In this document: positions 29,519 through 38,212 of the stretch, in pieces | How the letters are laid out: each line of letters begins with the position of its first letter | Numbering within the stretch: position 1 is the stretch's first letter | DNA from: JACCZX01 sp963786295 | GTDB taxonomy: Bacteria > Pseudomonadota > Gammaproteobacteria > Burkholderiales > Burkholderiaceae_F | NCBI GenBank assembly: GCA_963786295.1 | Contig: CAWAYV010000011.1 | Location: 1 to 64,000, forward strand | Direction of reading: 5' to 3' | DNA: 64,000 bases | Notes under the pieces: generated by a model | Database searches by the model: none | Seen by the model: only the letters and a program-made list of their open reading frames with translations | Told to the model about the DNA's origin: nothing | Translations under genes and position numbers: made by a program

Positions 29519-29535
29519 TTGGCACAGGCCGTGCG
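29519..29535 (+). promoter_or_regulatory. Candidate sigma-54 promoter (TTGGCAC...GTGC)
   Basis: TTGGCACAGGCCGTGCG has the diagnostic GG-N10-GC spacing (GG at 29521-29522, GC at 29533-29534). The -24 element is perfect, and the -12 element has one mismatch (GTGC for TTGC). It lies 120 bp after the sigma-54 activator gene and about 57 bp before the next start codon. Confidence 0.5.
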
Positions 29536-29591
29536 CTAACAGGTATGCCGGCGAGAGCATCCGCTCTCGGGCAGCCAAGGGGAACGATGCC

Positions 29592-29969
29592 ATGACGAAA
29601 ACACTAAAGGGACACGACTTTTCGGCAGCGCCGAGCGCCGTCGCATCCATCGTGGTGGGAATGACGCTCAGTTTGATTGGCGTAGACGCGGCGGCTCAAC
29701 AGCGAATGAGTTCGCGGCCATCGACCGAAGTGGTCGCGCCTGTCAGTGCTCCCGCTGATCTCGAGAAGGCCTTCTGGATCTGCGATCACGCCGCTACGAA
29801 TCACGGAGTCGACGGAGGCACAGCCATCGCCTGCGGTGCGATCACCGAGAGTTTGAAGGTAAGCAAATTCAACGGTGACTTTGATTTGATGTTGGTGTGG
29901 TGGAGAAAAAACAAGGCGGCCGAACATCAAGCGCTGACGACGGCTGGCTATGCAGTCTCAGGCCGATAA
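29592..29969 (+). CDS. Small exported protein of unknown function
   Basis: 125 residues. The ATG at 29592 is preceded by AAGGGGAACGATGCC. A hydrophobic N-terminal segment (AVASIVVGMTLSLIGVDAAAQ) looks like a signal peptide. The mature part contains two Cys (WICDHAATNHGVDGGTAIAC) that could form a disulfide, and an ITESLKVSKFNGDFDLMLVWW stretch typical of small uncharacterised betaproteobacterial proteins. It lies just downstream of a candidate sigma-54 promoter, so it may be an output of the adjacent signalling operon. Confidence 0.65.
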   Translation: MTKTLKGHDFSAAPSAVASIVVGMTLSLIGVDAAAQQRMSSRPSTEVVAPVSAPADLEKAFWICDHAATNHGVDGGTAIACGAITESLKVSKFNGDFDLMLVWWRKNKAAEHQALTTAGYAVSGR

Positions 29970-29997
29970 ATCGTGCCGACACTAACAGGAGCCCGCC

Positions 29998-30639
29998 ATG
30001 AACACTTCACTAATTTCCAGATTCTTTGCTGCCGTCGCTGCGTGCCTTGGTTTGGCGCAAGCAGCTGTGGCCCATGACTCAATCGCCGCGGAAACTGACA
30101 GCGTCTGGATCTTTTCCGATCGTTACATTTCCGCGGAACACGAATTCTCGGAATCGCATGAGCCACTGGACGCTCGGCATGTCAGACCGACGCGCCCGCG
30201 AGTAGTTCGTCTAGATCTGTGTGAGCCGTTTGCTGCACGCCTGCTTTCGACGGCCTCGTCAATTCCGTGGCTTCCAGTCGTGAGATACGTCCACTGGCGG
30301 CTGAGCAATCGGCATGGATGCGTGGCGGTCAACCGGGTGCCATTCCGCGAAGCAACGAAGATGCACAACGGCCCGACGCAACCTGGCCGAAGGACGTCTA
30401 CTGACAAGCTGCAGGCGCGGCCAAGTAAGTCAGCGGTCCACAACAAGCTGCTTTTGTTATCCGCGCGGCTCGTAACACCGAGCGCGAGTCCGGCGCTCGC
30501 ACAAGTCGGCGCGTTCTCGCGGCTGCTGACCGGACACAAACGCTTACACCTGCGCACCGAACAGCCGCGCGCAACCTCCAGTCTGATGCATAGCCGGCAA
30601 CTTGCCGGCCATGACAAACCGCAGGAGAAAGACACATGA
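29998..30639 (+). CDS. Doubtful open frame with signal peptide, running into a dctP remnant
   Basis: The first 30 residues look like a real export signal (FFAAVAACLGLAQAAVAHD) behind an AGGAG site. The rest is Arg/Ser-rich, matches no family I recognise, and from about 30321 reads through DNA derived from a dctP 3' end. The likeliest view is a small exported protein whose C-terminus was replaced or extended by rearrangement. The true coding end is unknown. Confidence 0.35.
   Translation: MNTSLISRFFAAVAACLGLAQAAVAHDSIAAETDSVWIFSDRYISAEHEFSESHEPLDARHVRPTRPRVVRLDLCEPFAARLLSTASSIPWLPVVRYVHWRLSNRHGCVAVNRVPFREATKMHNGPTQPGRRTSTDKLQARPSKSAVHNKLLLLSARLVTPSASPALAQVGAFSRLLTGHKRLHLRTEQPRATSSLMHSRQLAGHDKPQEKDT
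30321..30427 (+). pseudogene. Degenerate 3' end of a second dctP
   Basis: The DNA parallels the functional dctP tail (24036-24144): both have GCGGTCAACCG, then TTCCGCGAAGC, then AAGATGCACAACGG, then TGGCCGAAGGA, then GACAAGCTGCA, and end in CCAAGTAA or TCAAGTAA. Small deletions and insertions have destroyed the frame. It is the trace of a former TRAP receptor gene or a partial duplication from 6 kb away. Confidence 0.8.
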
Positions 30640-31157
30640 GCAAGACACTAGCAGGCGCTCTTTTATGGATAGGACTCTCGTCAGCGTTTGCTCTGCATGC
30701 GCAGACGGGCGCCGCACCCGCGGCACAGCCGCAGGCGCAACAAGGCACGCGCCATCACGACGGCAAGCGTGCATTCACGCAGCCGAGCGAGCGTGTGGAA
30801 GCGCGTTTGGCTTACATCCGCACCGCTCTGAAGATTACGGATGCGCAGCAAGCGCAGTGGAATGCGTTCGCGGAGACGCTGCGCAACCAAGCCCGGGCCG
30901 CCGACCAGCGCATGCAGGAATTCCGTGCGCAGCGCGAGCAGGGCGCCACGCGCGAAAGGCCGAACGCGATTGCGCGTTTGGAGCGCGAGCAACAGCGGCA
31001 TGCCGAGTCTGCAACGCGCATCAACGAACGCCTCGCCGTGCAGCGCCCACTGTATGCGGCGCTGTCGACCGAGCAGAAAGCGATTGCGGACGAGGTGTTG
31101 GCGCCGCGACGCCACGGTGGCCATTTCGGCCGGGGCGGGTCGCACCGCGTTGTGTAG
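30636..31157 (+). CDS. Spy/CpxP-like LTXXQ-motif periplasmic protein
   Basis: 173 residues. Signal peptide (ALLWIGLSSAFALHAQ), a Pro/Ala/Gln-rich linker, then a helical region with LTxxQ-like motifs (LKITDAQQAQWNAF and LYAALSTEQKAIADEVL) as in Spy and CpxP. The C-terminus is His/Gly-rich (RRHGGHFGRGG), possibly metal-binding. Spy-type proteins are periplasmic chaperones. CAGGAGAAAG precedes the ATG. Confidence 0.85.
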   Translation: MSKTLAGALLWIGLSSAFALHAQTGAAPAAQPQAQQGTRHHDGKRAFTQPSERVEARLAYIRTALKITDAQQAQWNAFAETLRNQARAADQRMQEFRAQREQGATRERPNAIARLEREQQRHAESATRINERLAVQRPLYAALSTEQKAIADEVLAPRRHGGHFGRGGSHRVV

Positions 31158-31170
31158 CAAAGCGGGAACG

Positions 31171-31198
31171 GCGTTGCGGGACCAGCACCGCAACGCCA
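31171..31198. terminator. Stem-loop between the Spy-like gene and gspF
   Basis: A perfect 10-bp stem (GGCGTTGCGG with CCGCAACGCC) and an 8-nt loop, without a T tract on either strand. It lies between converging genes and may act as a weak or factor-assisted bidirectional terminator. Confidence 0.5.
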
Positions 31199-31221
31199 AT
31201 TAGCGGTTGGCGACCGCGCCG

Positions 31222-32466
31222 CTAGCGCACCAGCTGATTGATCTCGATGATCGGCAGCAACACCGCCAGCACGATCAGCATCACCACGACGCCCATCGTC
31301 AATATCAGGATCGGCTCGAGCAAGGACGTGAAGAACAGCGCGCGCCGCTCGGCTTCGCGCGAATGAATGTCCGCCGCGCGCGACAACATCTCAGGCAGCT
31401 TGCCGGTCGCTTCGCCGGACGCAATCAGGTGAATCAACACCGGCGGGAACAGCTTCACGTGCCCCGGACGCTTTTCCTCATCCGCATCGGCGCGCAGGGC
31501 CTTAGCTAGCGAAAAGCCTTCACGCACGCGTTGCACCGCGTCCATCACGCGAGTTCGCATCGCAAGATTGGTAATGGTCTCGCCGGCTGCCTGCAGCGAG
31601 CGCAGCATCGGAACGCCCGAGCCGACCAGAATCGCCAGCGTCGAAGAAAACCGCGCCGTGTTGATCGAGCGCGACAGCACGCCTAACACAGGCAACGTCA
31701 GAATGCGTGTGTGCCAGCTCAAACGCACTGGAGGTACGCGTAGTGCGCGCTGAGTCAGAAACGCCGCGATCGCCACGATCACCAGCAGGATCCAACCGTA
31801 ATTGCGCACGAAGTTCGATATCGCGATCAGCGCGATCGTCAGGAACGGCAGCTGCTGCTTCGTGTTCGCAAATACTTGTACGACCTGCGGCACGACGTAG
31901 GTCAGCAGGCCGATGACGACCGCGAGAGCGACGAAGGTGACGATCGCGGGATACACGAAGGCGAGCGTGATTTTCTGCTGCAGCTTGGCGCGCTCTTCGA
32001 CGTAGTCGGCGAGACTGCCGAGCACCGATCCAAGTTTTCCCGATTCCTCGCCGGCGGATATCAGCGCGCGATAGATGTCCGGAAACTGGCGCGGATGGCG
32101 CACCAAGGCCTTCGACAGCGACGTGCCCCCGAGCACGTCGGTGCGGATCGATGCCATCAGCTCGCGCACGCTTTGTTTCTCGCTCTGCTCGACCATCACG
32201 GTCAGCGCATCTGCCACCGGCAGCTGCGCGCCAAGCAGCGACGCAAGCTGGCGTGTAATGACCGCGAGTTCGGTTTGCGACAAACGTCGGCTGAGCGACA
32301 ACCCACCGGCGCGCGCGCCGACGTCGGTCATCACCGGATCGACCGATAGCGGAATCAATCCGCGACCGCGTAATAGCTGCCGCGCGAGACGCGCGCTGTC
32401 AGCTTCTAGAACTCCCGAGGATTCTTTGCCGACGTTGTCGACAGCTGCGAATCTAAAAGCGGCCAT
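31222..32466 (-). CDS. gspF: Type II secretion inner-membrane protein GspF
   Basis: 414 residues from the ATG at 32466 (MAAFRF), seven bases after gspE. It has two T2SSF domains, each with a long cytoplasmic helical part (LASLLGAQLPVADALTVMVEQS and TLAILVGSGVPMLRSLQAAGE), and three membrane segments, the last at the C-terminus (LILTMGVVVMLIVLAVLLPI). GspF is the platform protein contacting the GspE ATPase and GspL/M. It is the last gene of the minus-strand gsp operon. Confidence 0.96.
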   Translation of the reverse strand: MAAFRFAAVDNVGKESSGVLEADSARLARQLLRGRGLIPLSVDPVMTDVGARAGGLSLSRRLSQTELAVITRQLASLLGAQLPVADALTVMVEQSEKQSVRELMASIRTDVLGGTSLSKALVRHPRQFPDIYRALISAGEESGKLGSVLGSLADYVEERAKLQQKITLAFVYPAIVTFVALAVVIGLLTYVVPQVVQVFANTKQQLPFLTIALIAISNFVRNYGWILLVIVAIAAFLTQRALRVPPVRLSWHTRILTLPVLGVLSRSINTARFSSTLAILVGSGVPMLRSLQAAGETITNLAMRTRVMDAVQRVREGFSLAKALRADADEEKRPGHVKLFPPVLIHLIASGEATGKLPEMLSRAADIHSREAERRALFFTSLLEPILILTMGVVVMLIVLAVLLPIIEINQLVR

Positions 32467-32473
32467 GCGACAG

Positions 32474-33907
32474 CTATTCGCGCGTGACGCGCAGCGTTTC
32501 TTCCTGCGACGTGACGCCGGTCTTGATCCAGCGCTGAGCGTCGCCACGCATGTTGGTCATGCCGTTTTTTTCGGCGGCGCGTCGCATATCGGTGTCGTTC
32601 GAGCCTTGATGCACCAGCATGCGAATCTCATCGTTGACGGTCAGCAACTCGTAGATACCGGTGCGGCCAAGATAGCCGGTGTGACCGCAATGGCCGCAAC
32701 CGACCGCGCGCCAGCCGCCGACGGTCGGGTCGGCCTCTTTGCAGTGTGGGCAAAGCTTGCGGACCAGGCGCTGCCCGAGCACGCCGAGCAACGACGACGA
32801 CAAAAGGAACGGCTCGATACCCATATCGATCAGTCGCGTGACCGCTGACGCCGCATCATTGGTGTGTAACGTCGCCAGCACCAGGTGGCCGGTCAGTGAT
32901 GACTGCACCGCGATCTGCGCGGTTTCGAGATCTCGAATCTCGCCGATCATCACGATGTCCGGGTCCTGACGCAAGATCGCGCGGAGGGCTTTGGCGAACG
33001 TCATGTCGATCTTCGGATTGACCTGTGTTTGGCCGATGCCCTCGATGTCGTACTCGATCGGATCTTCGACCGTCATGATGTTGGTCGTGTTCTTGTCGAG
33101 CCGGCGAATGCCCGCGTACAGCGTGGTCGATTTGCCCGAGCCGGTCGGGCCGGTGACCAGAATGATTCCGTGCGGCTGATGGATCAGCTCGTCGAAGCGT
33201 GCCAGCGTGTCTTCGGACATGCCGAGATTGGTCAACTCGAGCTTCGACAAGTCTTTCTCAAGCAAACGCAACACGACGCGCTCGCCATGACCGGTCGGTA
33301 GTGTCGATACGCGTACATCGACCGGCCGGCCGCCGACGCGCAATGTGATGCGGCCGTCCTGTGGCAGGCGTTTTTCGGCGATATCGAGCGCGGCCATGAT
33401 CTTGATCCGCGACACCAGCGCTGCATGCAACGCGCGTTTTGGACGCACGATGTCGCGCAACGTGCCGTCGATTCTGAATCGGACCAGCGAATACGTTTCG
33501 AACGCTTCGATGTGGATGTCCGATGCGCCGTCGCGTGCGGCCTGCGTCAGCAGCGCGTTGATCATGCGAATGATCGGCGCGTCGTCCTCGGTTTCGAGCA
33601 GGTCCTCGACGTCCTTAACCTCCTGCATCATCCGCGTGATGTCGAACTCGCCTTCGATGTCGCCGACGATCTGCTGCGCCGAGCCGCCTTGATCACCATA
33701 CGTTTGCGAGATCGCCGCTACCAGCTTGCCCGGCTCGACAACGATCGGCTTGACCTTGCCCGGGAAGACGCGGATCACTTCGTTCAATGCGGCGAGCGGG
33801 GTCGCGTCGCTGATCCATACCTCCGCGTCGCGCTCGGTCTTCGGCACCAACAAAATGGCGTTATCGCGCGCAAACGCGTACGGAACGAAGCGGTTGGCGG
33901 TGGTCAC
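32474..33907 (-). CDS. gspE: Type II secretion ATPase GspE
   Basis: 477 residues. N-terminal N1E/N2E region, then Walker A (GPTGSGKSTTLYAGI), Asp box (TNIMTVEDPIEYD), Walker B (RAILRQDPDIVMIGEIRD) and His box (GHLVLATLHTND). It ends with the GspE zinc module with two CxxC pairs (CPHC and CGHC). It hydrolyses ATP at the cytoplasmic face to drive pseudopilus assembly. The frame is intact. Confidence 0.97.
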   Translation of the reverse strand: MTTANRFVPYAFARDNAILLVPKTERDAEVWISDATPLAALNEVIRVFPGKVKPIVVEPGKLVAAISQTYGDQGGSAQQIVGDIEGEFDITRMMQEVKDVEDLLETEDDAPIIRMINALLTQAARDGASDIHIEAFETYSLVRFRIDGTLRDIVRPKRALHAALVSRIKIMAALDIAEKRLPQDGRITLRVGGRPVDVRVSTLPTGHGERVVLRLLEKDLSKLELTNLGMSEDTLARFDELIHQPHGIILVTGPTGSGKSTTLYAGIRRLDKNTTNIMTVEDPIEYDIEGIGQTQVNPKIDMTFAKALRAILRQDPDIVMIGEIRDLETAQIAVQSSLTGHLVLATLHTNDAASAVTRLIDMGIEPFLLSSSLLGVLGQRLVRKLCPHCKEADPTVGGWRAVGCGHCGHTGYLGRTGIYELLTVNDEIRMLVHQGSNDTDMRRAAEKNGMTNMRGDAQRWIKTGVTSQEETLRVTRE

Positions 33908-33919
33908 TAGGTTATTGCC

Positions 33920-36900
33920 TCAAGGAGTGACGATGATCGGGTCGAACCCCAACGCCTTCAATTTTGCAATTGCTTCGGCCATGCTTTGCGTCGCCGGATC
34001 GACCGTTACACGCACGCGCACGATGTCGGTACCTTGCTTCGTGCGCACGCTTTCCCAATAAGCGTCCATTCCGGCCGCGTGCAGTTGGCGCTGCAACTCG
34101 CGCCCGCGCGCGATGTCGCTAACGGCGGCCACTTGCAGCAGCGTTGAACCTGCCTGCGTCGTGCCCGGACGTGCAGGCGCTCCACTGTCAGCTCGGGATG
34201 CAGTGGCCGAAGGCGCTGCAGTGCCTGCAACTGCCGCCGAGGAGGGCGACGGAGGCGGTGCACTTGCCATCGGCTGAGGTGCCGACGGCGCCGGAGCGGT
34301 CGCAGGCGTCGGTGCAGCAGGCGCCGGTGCGATAGGCGCGGCGGTCGCCGGCGCTGCCGATGCGGTGGGCGCGGAAGCCGGTGCTGCCTGTGTATCGACG
34401 GGCGGCGGCACATCGATGATCGGCGCCGGTGGTTGCGTGCTGCGCTCAGATGCCGCTACCGGAGGCGGAGCAACGGGAGGCGACGCAACCGGAGGCGGCG
34501 CGACCGGAGGCGGCGGAGGCGGCGCGACCGGAGGCGGCGGAGGTGGCGCGACCGGAGGTGGCGCGACCGGGGCGGATGCGACGGGGGGCGCGGGCGCAGC
34601 CGACGTTGGTGCAACCGGCGCGGGGGCAGGGCGTGGCTCGGGTGGTACAACGAGCGGAGGAGGCTTATCGATGATCGGTGCCGGCTCTACCCCCGGCGTC
34701 GGCGCAGGCGCAGGAGTGCCCTCTTGCTGCCGGCGCATCGTCGGCGGAACGGGGGGCGTCGCGGGCAATTGTCGCCCCTGCAGATCGCGGAAGACGAACG
34801 TGTCCGGTAGCGTGCCGGCGGCGACCTGGCCGCGGATATAGTCGTACCGGTCGAGAGCCAGCGACGACGATGTACTTTCGTCGCGCACTACATACGGCCG
34901 CAGGAACACCAGCAGATTTGTCTTGCGACGGCCACGATTCTCATAACGAAACAACCCGCCCACGAAGGGGATGTCACCCAGCACCGGCACGCTGCTCTTG
35001 CTGTTATCGACGCGGTCCTCGATCAGGCCGCCCAGCACGACAATGTTGCCATCTTCGACCAGCACGCTGGATTCGAAGCTGCGCTTGTTGGTAATGATGC
35101 CGCCCTGCGCCGCGGTCAGCGTGTTCTGAATCGACGACAGCTCCTGATAGATCGCGAGCCGTGACGACGCCGCCTTCGGAAATCTGCGGTTTCACGCGCA
35201 GCTGCAGTCCGATGTCGCGCCGCTCGAAGGTCTGAAACGGATTGACGGCGCCAGCGCCTCCAGTGGATGCAAACGAACCGGTAATCAGTGGAATGTTCTG
35301 GCCAACCAGAAACTTGGCTTCTTCGTTGTCGAGCGTCTGGATCGTCGGTGTCGACAGGATGTTCGCGTCGGCACTGGTAGCGAGCGCCCGCGCCAGGAAG
35401 GCGAGATTGAGAACTTCGCCGATGCCCGGAATATTGACGCGCCCTCGCACTACACCGAGGTTCAAACCCTGGCCCAGTGAACCGATGTTCTGTGCAGCGT
35501 TGATGATGTTATTCCCGCCGACGCCAAAGTTCGTACCGCCGATCACGCTCGTGTCTGAGTTGTCGATCCCGCCCAGTGCCTGCCACTGAATGCCGAACTC
35601 GGCTGCCTTGTCGGCCGTCACCTCGACGATCAGCGATTCGATGACGACCTGTGCGCGGCGCGTGTCGAGTTTGTCGACGATCGCACGAATGTTTCTATAT
35701 AGAGGCTCTGGTGCGGTGATGATCAGCGAGTTGGTGGCCGGGTCGGCCTGGATCATGCCCGCCAGACCGCCTGTGCCGCCTGCTCCCGAACCGCCACCGA
35801 TGGGCTGGCCGATGCCACCGGGCGCGGGCGCCGCCGGGCGCGCCGAGCGTCGTCCCGGGTTGGGTCGGGCTGGCGCCCGGTCCCAGGCTGGTGCTCGGCG
35901 AGAGCCCACTGCCGCCGCTGCCTTGCGGCACGAACGACGGATCAGCGCCGATGATCGCGCGCAGCAACGGCGCCAGGCGAATGGCCTCGGCGTTGCGCAG
36001 GTGAATGACGTTGATGTTGCCCGGCGTCAGCGCCGGTTTGTCCAGTTGCGCGATCAGGCTCTTGGCGAGCTGCAGCCGCTGCGGACTCGGCGCGCGGATG
36101 ATGATCGAATTGGTGCGCGGCTCGGCGAGCAGCGAGATGCGCTGCCCGGCGTCGGTCGCTTGCCCGGCCGCTCGCGCGCCTTCATCGAGCACGCGATTGA
36201 CGACCGTCGCGATTTCGAGCGCCAGGCCGTTCTTGACCGGGATGATCTCGACGTCGCTGGTGGCCGGCGTATCGATCGATTCGATGATGCGCTGGATGCG
36301 GCGCAGGTTATCGGCGTAATCGGTAATAACCAACGTGTTGTTCTGCGGATAGGCGGAAATCGTGTTGTTCGGCGCAATCAGCGGCCGCAAGATCGGCACC
36401 ATTGCCGTGGCTGACTCGTACTGCAGCCGGAACACTTGCGTCACGAGTTGGTCGCCGCTCGGGGCTGAGCCTTTCGGAATGATCACCGCGCCGCCCTGCA
36501 ACTTGGCGTCAGCTTCCGGCACCACGCGCGCGACATTGCCGGTCTGCACAATCGTGAAGCCCTGCAGTCGTAGTGCGGTGAGTAGTTGGTCGTAGGCCTG
36601 CTGGCGCGTCACCGGGCGCTCGGTCGATAGCGACAGCGTGCCTTTGACCCTTGGATCGATCACAAACGTGCGGCCGGTGTACTGCCCGATCGCACGCACG
36701 ACGGCGTCGATATCGGCATTGACGAAGTTCAGCAAGACTCCGTCTTCGCGGCCTTGCGAAGGTTGCGACGGGTTCTGCTCGGCGCCCGGCTTCGGCTTGG
36801 CGCGTGATGTTTGCGCGATCGCAGGCGTCAGGATGGTGGTCGCCGCCATCAGCCATGCGCAGGCAAATGCGATTGAGCGGAACAGAAGACCGCGGCCTGA

Positions 36901-36927
36901 CGTGCACATTGGCTTTATCTCAACCAC
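33920..36927 (-). CDS. gspD: Type II secretin GspD with C-terminal Pro/Ala linker and SPOR domain (frameshifted)
   Basis: Outer-membrane channel, about 1000 residues reconstructed. Signal peptide, N0-N3 domains (VLLNFVNADIDAVVRAIGQYT, NTLVITDYADNLRRIQ, NSIIIRAPSPQRLQLAKSLI) and secretin core (VLVEDGNIVVLGGLIED, VPVLGDIPFVGGLFR, NLLVFLRPYVVRD). Two surplus bases lie near 35830 and 35160. Unusually, after RYDYIRGQ the same intact frame continues for about 190 Pro/Ala-rich residues into a SPOR fold (LLQVAAVSDIARGRELQRQL, then AAGMDAYWESV, then VRVRV, then AEAIAKLKALGFDPIIV). SPOR domains bind denuded peptidoglycan. The start is GTG 36927 or ATG 36909. Confidence 0.93.
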
Positions 36928-37696
36928 CGAAGTTCAACAGAGATCCCTCGCCGTCGCGCCGCCCCAGCAGCGAGATCAGCCCCGTCAGTTGCGCCTTGAC
37001 ACCAGGGTCGGTGCCGGCCACTGCTTGTGCCCGTCCGGTGAAGCGTAAGCGCCCACCCTCGTTGATTGTGCCATTGCCCTTCAGCTCGAGGGGACCCGAA
37101 ATGGTTAGTAATTCCAGTTGAGTTCCCGGCCAGATGCCGTTGGTTTGCAGGCGGTAATGACCCATCGGCGACACGGGCGTCAGACCACTCGATGCGTATT
37201 GCCACTCGCCGCTTATGCGGCCTTGCCAGCGCCCCGGTTCGACCGCGAGGCGATCCCATGAAACCGTCAGGATTCCGCCGGGCCGCACCGTGTTCCAGGG
37301 GGCGCCGAGTCCGGTCAGAAGCGATGCCGGCAAGCGCATCGTCGTAGGTCCAAGCGTGACCGCGCGCCCGAACAGCGGCGCGTTGATCGTCAACGGCTGC
37401 GATAGCGCCGATGGATGAGTAAGCGCCAGGTCGATTTGCCCGGCGAGCAGTGCCCACGGGCTGAGACGCCACGATAAGCGCTCGGGCAAGCTGGCGCGCG
37501 ATGCGCCGGTGTCCGCCGGCGATGCGATCACTACCACCGCCGAACCGTTCCATATCGTCCCGCTCGCTTCGGCAAGCTCGACCCTGCCGTTGCTCGCCGA
37601 ACGAACGTAACCGGCGGCCCATTGTGCCGGCGCAATCACGAGCGCTGTCAGGATCAGGATCGCAAGCGCTGCAGCAACGAAATAGACAACCCGCAT
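36920..37696 (-). CDS. gspN: Type II secretion protein GspN
   Basis: 258 residues with one N-terminal membrane anchor (YFVAAALAILILTALVIAPAQW) and a periplasmic beta-rich domain with GspN-type blocks (GTIWNGSA, ERLSWRLSPWALLAGQIDLAL, RWQGRISGEWQYASSGL). GspN is an accessory T2SS component found mainly in beta/gammaproteobacteria. It sits between gspM and gspD and its end slightly overlaps the possible GTG start of gspD. Confidence 0.9.
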   Translation of the reverse strand: MRVVYFVAAALAILILTALVIAPAQWAAGYVRSASNGRVELAEASGTIWNGSAVVVIASPADTGASRASLPERLSWRLSPWALLAGQIDLALTHPSALSQPLTINAPLFGRAVTLGPTTMRLPASLLTGLGAPWNTVRPGGILTVSWDRLAVEPGRWQGRISGEWQYASSGLTPVSPMGHYRLQTNGIWPGTQLELLTISGPLELKGNGTINEGGRLRFTGRAQAVAGTDPGVKAQLTGLISLLGRRDGEGSLLNFGG

Positions 37697-37719
37697 TGTC
37701 AGTGGCGTTCATCCGCTCG

Positions 37720-38212
37720 TTATTTGCGCGCCAACCGCAACGCAAGCTCGACGTCCACGTTGCCTGGCGTCTTGTCGCGTGCGGTAACCGTGACCGACGT
37801 CGCACGTGCTACGAGCTCGCGCTCGATGCCCGCCAGCCACGGCGCCCAGCTGCTGTAGGGCACATCTGTAAAGGTCATTTGCAAGTCGCCGTCGGACAAC
37901 GGAACGATGCGCGCGGCTTTGATTCCCGCGCGGCCCAGCGATGCATCGACCGCTGCACGCACATCACCGGCCGACACCGACGCGACCTGCGCTCGCGACC
38001 GCGTCGCTTTGACTTCGGATAACAGCGCGTCGAGCTCGGCGGCGCCGGCCCGTTGCTGCGGCAGGCTGCGCTCAAGCCGGCCGATGCCCTTGTATGCCGG
38101 CTCGATCAACAGCCAGAAACACGATGACGGCCAGCATCGCCGCGCCGCCCGCGATCAGAATCGCGCGCTCCCGCGGTACACGTTCGGCCCAAAAGAGTCG
38201 TAGCGCTTCCAT
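37720..38212 (-). CDS. gspM: Type II secretion protein GspM (frameshifted)
   Basis: About 163 residues when reconstructed. The ATG at 38212 is immediately next to the gspL stop. The N-terminal MEALRLFWAERVPRERAIL precedes a membrane helix (AMLAVIVFLLLIEPAYKG) and a periplasmic ferredoxin-like domain (VRAAVDASLGRAGIKAARI, GDLQMTFTDVPYSSWAPWL). One surplus base at 38113-38114 (CTGGCTG for CTGCTG on the coding strand) shifts the frame in the helix. GspM partners GspL in the inner-membrane platform. Confidence 0.88.

Noticed and set aside
36915..37805. 296-codon minus-strand frame overlapping gspN
   Set aside because: It is the alternate frame of gspN. The gspN frame has the membrane anchor and family blocks and fits the operon spacing.
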